DNA of 16,297 bases, from the NCBI GenBank assembly GCA_030589605.1, contig JAUUVJ010000024.1, positions 1 to 16,297 of the forward strand. Reading direction: 5' to 3'. The notes under the pieces were generated by a model. That model ran no database searches, was not told the origin of the DNA, and was given only the letters and a program-made list of their open reading frames with translations. Below are positions 14,146 to 16,297 of this stretch, piece after piece (the stretch's first letter is position 1; each line of letters opens with the position of its first letter). The stretch is from Candidatus Hodarchaeota archaeon. Lineage in GTDB: Archaea; Asgardarchaeota; Heimdallarchaeia; Hodarchaeales; Hodarchaeaceae. The position numbers and the translations under genes were made by a program.

Positions 14146-14430
14146 ATGTCAAAAAAGGGTTTACCTCCACTACATCACATAGAGGCTGAAATAGAAAGAA
14201 TTTGGAAAGAGGAAATTAAAAAGGACTTCTTAGATCGTAAAAATCTTTATTATGAACACACACTACAAGCAGCTTTTTATCACCATTTACGACCATACAT
14301 AGATAAGTATCCACGCTTGAGAATGTTTTTAGAATATGAAGATCCAATACTAAAGAAGAAGAAATATGATTTAACAATTCAGATTATTCATCAACATTCA
14401 TCAACGCCTTTTACGACAATTCTAACATAG
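14146..14430 (+). CDS. Truncated nuclease-like protein
   Basis: ATG 14146 has GGGAGTGA (14132-14139) six bases ahead. The 94 residues run through an acidic helix with EHTLQAAFYHHLRPYID, then LRMFLEYEDPI and KKYDLTIQII. This order of helix, Glu, strand and Lys-Tyr-Asp-Leu is the N-terminal half of PD-(D/E)XK-type nuclease domains, where YDL carries the catalytic Asp and an ExK strand should follow. Instead the sequence changes to HQHSSTPFTTILT and stops. The last 20 bases overlap the 3' end of an opposite-strand relic (14411-14613), so the gene was most likely cut by recombination near 14385-14400. The nuclease call is inference from pattern. Confidence 0.55.
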   Translation: MSKKGLPPLHHIEAEIERIWKEEIKKDFLDRKNLYYEHTLQAAFYHHLRPYIDKYPRLRMFLEYEDPILKKKKYDLTIQIIHQHSSTPFTTILT

Positions 14431-14613
14431 CTTTCGCAAATCTCTTATTCAGAATGATTGGAATTTCTTCGTAATCACGAAAAACCAAGATCTATTTCCT
14501 CTAGGTCGAAATCCATGATACTTGTGTTTTCCTTTTATCTTTGTTATTTTTCCTAATCTTGTGTTCAATCTATTAGTCGAATTCAAAGATATTAATTCAT
14601 GACCGTAATAGTT
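14411..14613 (-). pseudogene. Gene fragment with a frameshift, minus strand
   Basis: On the minus strand the open frame from 14613 reads NYYGHELISLNSTNRLNTRL, then a Lys-rich stretch and HGFRPRGNRSWFFVIT, ending at TGA 14449-14451. A one-base shift just before that stop gives PIILNKRFAKAMLELS to TAA 14411-14413, a natural-looking protein end. There is no start codon. It is the C-terminal piece of a basic, perhaps nucleic-acid-binding, protein that I cannot name. Otherwise 14431-14690 holds only the next gene's promoter region. Confidence 0.4.
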
Positions 14614-14690
14614 TTAAAGTTATATTTTCTTTAAAAGAATTATATTACTAGAAATCACAAAATTTTAAACTAGGTGGCAGTGAGATAATT

Positions 14691-15482
14691 ATGAAACAAA
14701 ACATTGATGACGAAAGTCAAAATAAAATCGAGTTCCTAAATGGAGGAGATGAAACTTTAATCACTCTTTATAAAGTCATGCAACTCACGTTGTGTCATGA
14801 TATTACAGTAAATGAATTTTTTAATAAAATAATTAGCTTGATCTCCCCAGCAATGCAAATACCATCAGATATACATGTAAGAATATTATATGACGAAAAT
14901 GAGTATAAATCAGAGGATTTTAAAGATTATCAATGGACATACTCCTCAAAAATTGTAGTTTTTGGATCAATATCAGGAATTCTAGAGGTTAAATCCTGTT
15001 CAAATGAAGGAAAATTCCTTAGACGAGAAGTAACTATCATTGATACAATCGCAATAGAAATAGGTAAGTATCTTGAGCAAAATCAACTGAGACTAAGGTT
15101 GCAGGAAACAGAAAATCAATTGTGTGAGCTTACTGATGGTCTATCAAATTGGATTTGGTTTCCTGAACAGAGAGAATTAAAAGCTTTTCTCAGGAAACAG
15201 GCTAAACAAAAAACTCATGAATATATAGATAAAGAATATCAAATTGAACAAATAATAGAATCTGTTAGTGAAGGCATTCTTGTTTTAGATACCGAGGGGA
15301 AAATCATTTTCGCAAACAAAACTATTAAAGACTATTTCCACAAAATCATGGGTGAAATATTATTAATCGGTACAAATATCGTCTTAAGTGATCGAGATCA
15401 CATCTTCCTCAAGCCAATCAAGCAAATCTTTATGGGTACTGATCTCAATCTCTGTATTAATTCCAGCAATCCATACTTTTAG
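14691..15482 (+). CDS. GAF/PAS-type sensor protein without an output domain
   Basis: The 263-residue protein has a GAF-like alpha/beta domain (about 25-130: strand VRILYD, strand SSKIVVFGSISGILEV, helix DTIAIEIGKYLEQ). A helical linker follows (135-180, with an unusual Trp-rich NWIWFPEQRELKAFL). It ends with a PAS domain (about 183-250: QIIESVSEGILVLDTEGKI, then IFANKTIKDYF). Such pairs normally precede a histidine kinase; here no H-box or ATPase follows, and the frame ends at TAG 15480-15482. It is either a stand-alone sensor or a kinase that lost its 3' part. TTTAAAAG near 14630 is a possible TATA box, and GTGAG just before the ATG may be the ribosome site. A good terminator follows. Confidence 0.75.
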   Translation: MKQNIDDESQNKIEFLNGGDETLITLYKVMQLTLCHDITVNEFFNKIISLISPAMQIPSDIHVRILYDENEYKSEDFKDYQWTYSSKIVVFGSISGILEVKSCSNEGKFLRREVTIIDTIAIEIGKYLEQNQLRLRLQETENQLCELTDGLSNWIWFPEQRELKAFLRKQAKQKTHEYIDKEYQIEQIIESVSEGILVLDTEGKIIFANKTIKDYFHKIMGEILLIGTNIVLSDRDHIFLKPIKQIFMGTDLNLCINSSNPYF

Positions 15483-15594
15483 CTGGTTTGAATAAACTTG
15501 TGTTAAAGAAGAAAACATCGAAGACCTCTCCAATAATAATTACATAGAATATTGATACCAATTAATAAACCTGAGTGTTTATCCATCCTTATTC

Positions 15595-15617
15595 AACGAC
15601 TTCAAAGTCGTTTTTTT
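15595..15617 (+). terminator. Hairpin with T7 tract
   Basis: AACGACT (15595-15601), loop TCAA, AGTCGTT (15606-15612) form a perfect 7-bp stem that runs into seven T residues (15611-15617). It is the clearest terminator in the window and would end the sensor transcript about 110 bases after its stop. A second copy of CAACGACTT follows near 15640 without the hairpin partner. Confidence 0.7.
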
Positions 15618-15660
15618 CATTCAAAAACGTAATTATCAACGACTTGTACTCTCTTCCTGA

Positions 15661-15669
15661 TATATAAAA
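15661..15669 (+). promoter_or_regulatory. Strong TATA box with no downstream gene
   Basis: TATATAAAA is an excellent archaeal TATA match, 45 bases beyond the terminator. Initiation would fall near 15690, and the palindrome TGATTAATCA (15706-15715) lies just after. From there to 15887 I see no coding frame on the plus strand longer than a few codons, so it is either a chance AT-rich match or the promoter of a small non-coding RNA. Confidence 0.3.
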
Positions 15670-15887
15670 CTTCTCATAATTTGTTGTAACCTGTTGAGGA
15701 TTGACTGATTAATCAACATTAACTAGTTTTCTCAATTGCATAATCATTAATCATTGTTTTATAGGTAGAGAAAATCCTACTAATAAGCTTTTATCAAAAT
15801 TTGCTGGATTTTACGACTTACATATGAAATTCGGAGAGAGATTGAGATAATATTTGGTTGAATATCATCAGTTCGGATTATTCGTTC

Positions 15888-16138
15888 TTATGCATCATTC
15901 CCCCAATGAATAGCTAGTCCACGACCACCTGCTAATCCTGGTTGCCCACATGAGGGACAGGTCATTGGTTCGTAATGAATTATTTCCTCTGTAGACTTGT
16001 TTTTACCAGAATATGCGTTAGCAATCAAAGTAGCTAATGTTACTACAGATAGAATAAGTCTCAGACTAGGTTCAAGTTGTAAAATCTGTGCTGCTATATT
16101 ATTTAGATTCAGTGCAATTCACCCATATTTTCTTCCAT
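15888..16138 (-). pseudogene. Small one-helix CxxC protein with a frameshift near its start
   Basis: From ATG 16136-16138 the minus strand reads MEENMGELH and then TGA (16109-16111). One base over, the frame reads LNLNNIAAQILQ, a hydrophobic helix (LRLILSVVTLATLIANAY), a polar spacer and MTCPSCGQPGLAGGRG, ending at TAA 15888-15890. Shifted together they make a protein of about 80 residues: a short N-terminus, one membrane helix and a CxxC half zinc site. The second frame has no start codon of its own, so a one-base indel near 16110 is the simplest explanation. Function unknown; a two-Cys site would need a partner subunit to bind zinc. Confidence 0.5.
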
Positions 16139-16244
16139 GAATAATTTTGAATATAGCCTTATTAAATTTTTGTTTCTTGTTCAAGGCTGTACTCGCTAGA
16201 GCTGGAGGACACGTAATGGAATCTTTTATATGAGGGGATAATAT

Positions 16245-16297
16245 GTGGATCTTCCGACTAAAAATATTGTTGCGATTGTAGAGGTCATAGCGACTAG
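16245..16297 (+). CDS. First codons of a gene leaving the window
   Basis: GTG 16245 follows GAGGGGAT (16232-16239) at good spacing, and the frame (DLPTKNIVAIVEVIAT) stays open to the window edge. The overlapping ATG at 16243 is in a different frame that stops after 12 codons. Too short to identify. Confidence 0.4.
   Translation, partial: MDLPTKNIVAIVEVIAT

Noticed and set aside
1..16297. CRISPR array, rRNA or complete mobile element
   Set aside because: I saw no regularly spaced direct repeats, no rRNA-like blocks and no pair of long terminal inverted repeats around either transposon relic or the integrase relic.

Overview
The window most likely comes from an Asgard archaeon. The strongest argument is a Ras-superfamily small GTPase on the minus strand (3184-3870, extending to about 3951) with a textbook DTAGQERF G3 motif and an NKKD G4 motif, next to a seven-helix membrane protein. 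Supporting points are archaeal-type TATA boxes, signal-peptide surface proteins with a C-terminal helix plus basic tail, and an AhbC/AhbD/NirJ-type radical SAM/SPASM enzyme. Lineage within Asgard cannot be fixed from the sequence alone.

Left part (1 to about 6340, visibly richer in G+C): the radical SAM/SPASM gene (410-1537, +) converges on a minus-strand GTPase / seven-helix protein pair (3951-1789). The seven-helix gene is cut by one in-frame TAA, and the GTPase lacks a normal start because its obvious GTG lies inside the first beta strand. Then come a small hypothetical protein (4344-4751), the 3' relic of an IS630-type transposase (4822-5013), a secreted membrane-anchored protein (5036-5899) and two tiny coupled genes (6078-6404), the first with an apparent slip in an A8 run.

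Middle part (about 6340 to 10200, AT-rich): this looks like a decayed defence or mobile island. It holds the N-terminal piece of a nucleotidyltransferase joined directly to a DUF1156-type DNA methylase that has lost its N-terminus, an MvaI/BcnI-type restriction endonuclease relic, an unassigned minus-strand gene fragment, the last 30 codons of a tyrosine recombinase, an intact hypothetical minus-strand gene with a possible Cys/His metal site (9117-9734), and a minus-strand gene broken by two in-frame stops (9782-10192).

Right part (10600 to 16297, AT-rich): a large secreted surface protein (10634-13150) is split by a single in-frame TAA. It is followed by small hypothetical genes, a truncated nuclease-like gene abutting an opposite-strand relic, a GAF/PAS-type sensor without an output domain followed by a hairpin-plus-T7 terminator, a frameshifted one-helix CxxC protein, and the first codons of a gene leaving the window.

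The GTPase plus seven-helix/soluble-domain protein is the most interesting candidate system: a possible receptor-GTPase pair. The dominant secondary theme is how many genes are interrupted by one change (in-frame stops, one-base shifts, clean truncations). That is either real island decay or a sequence-quality problem, and read mapping would separate the two.
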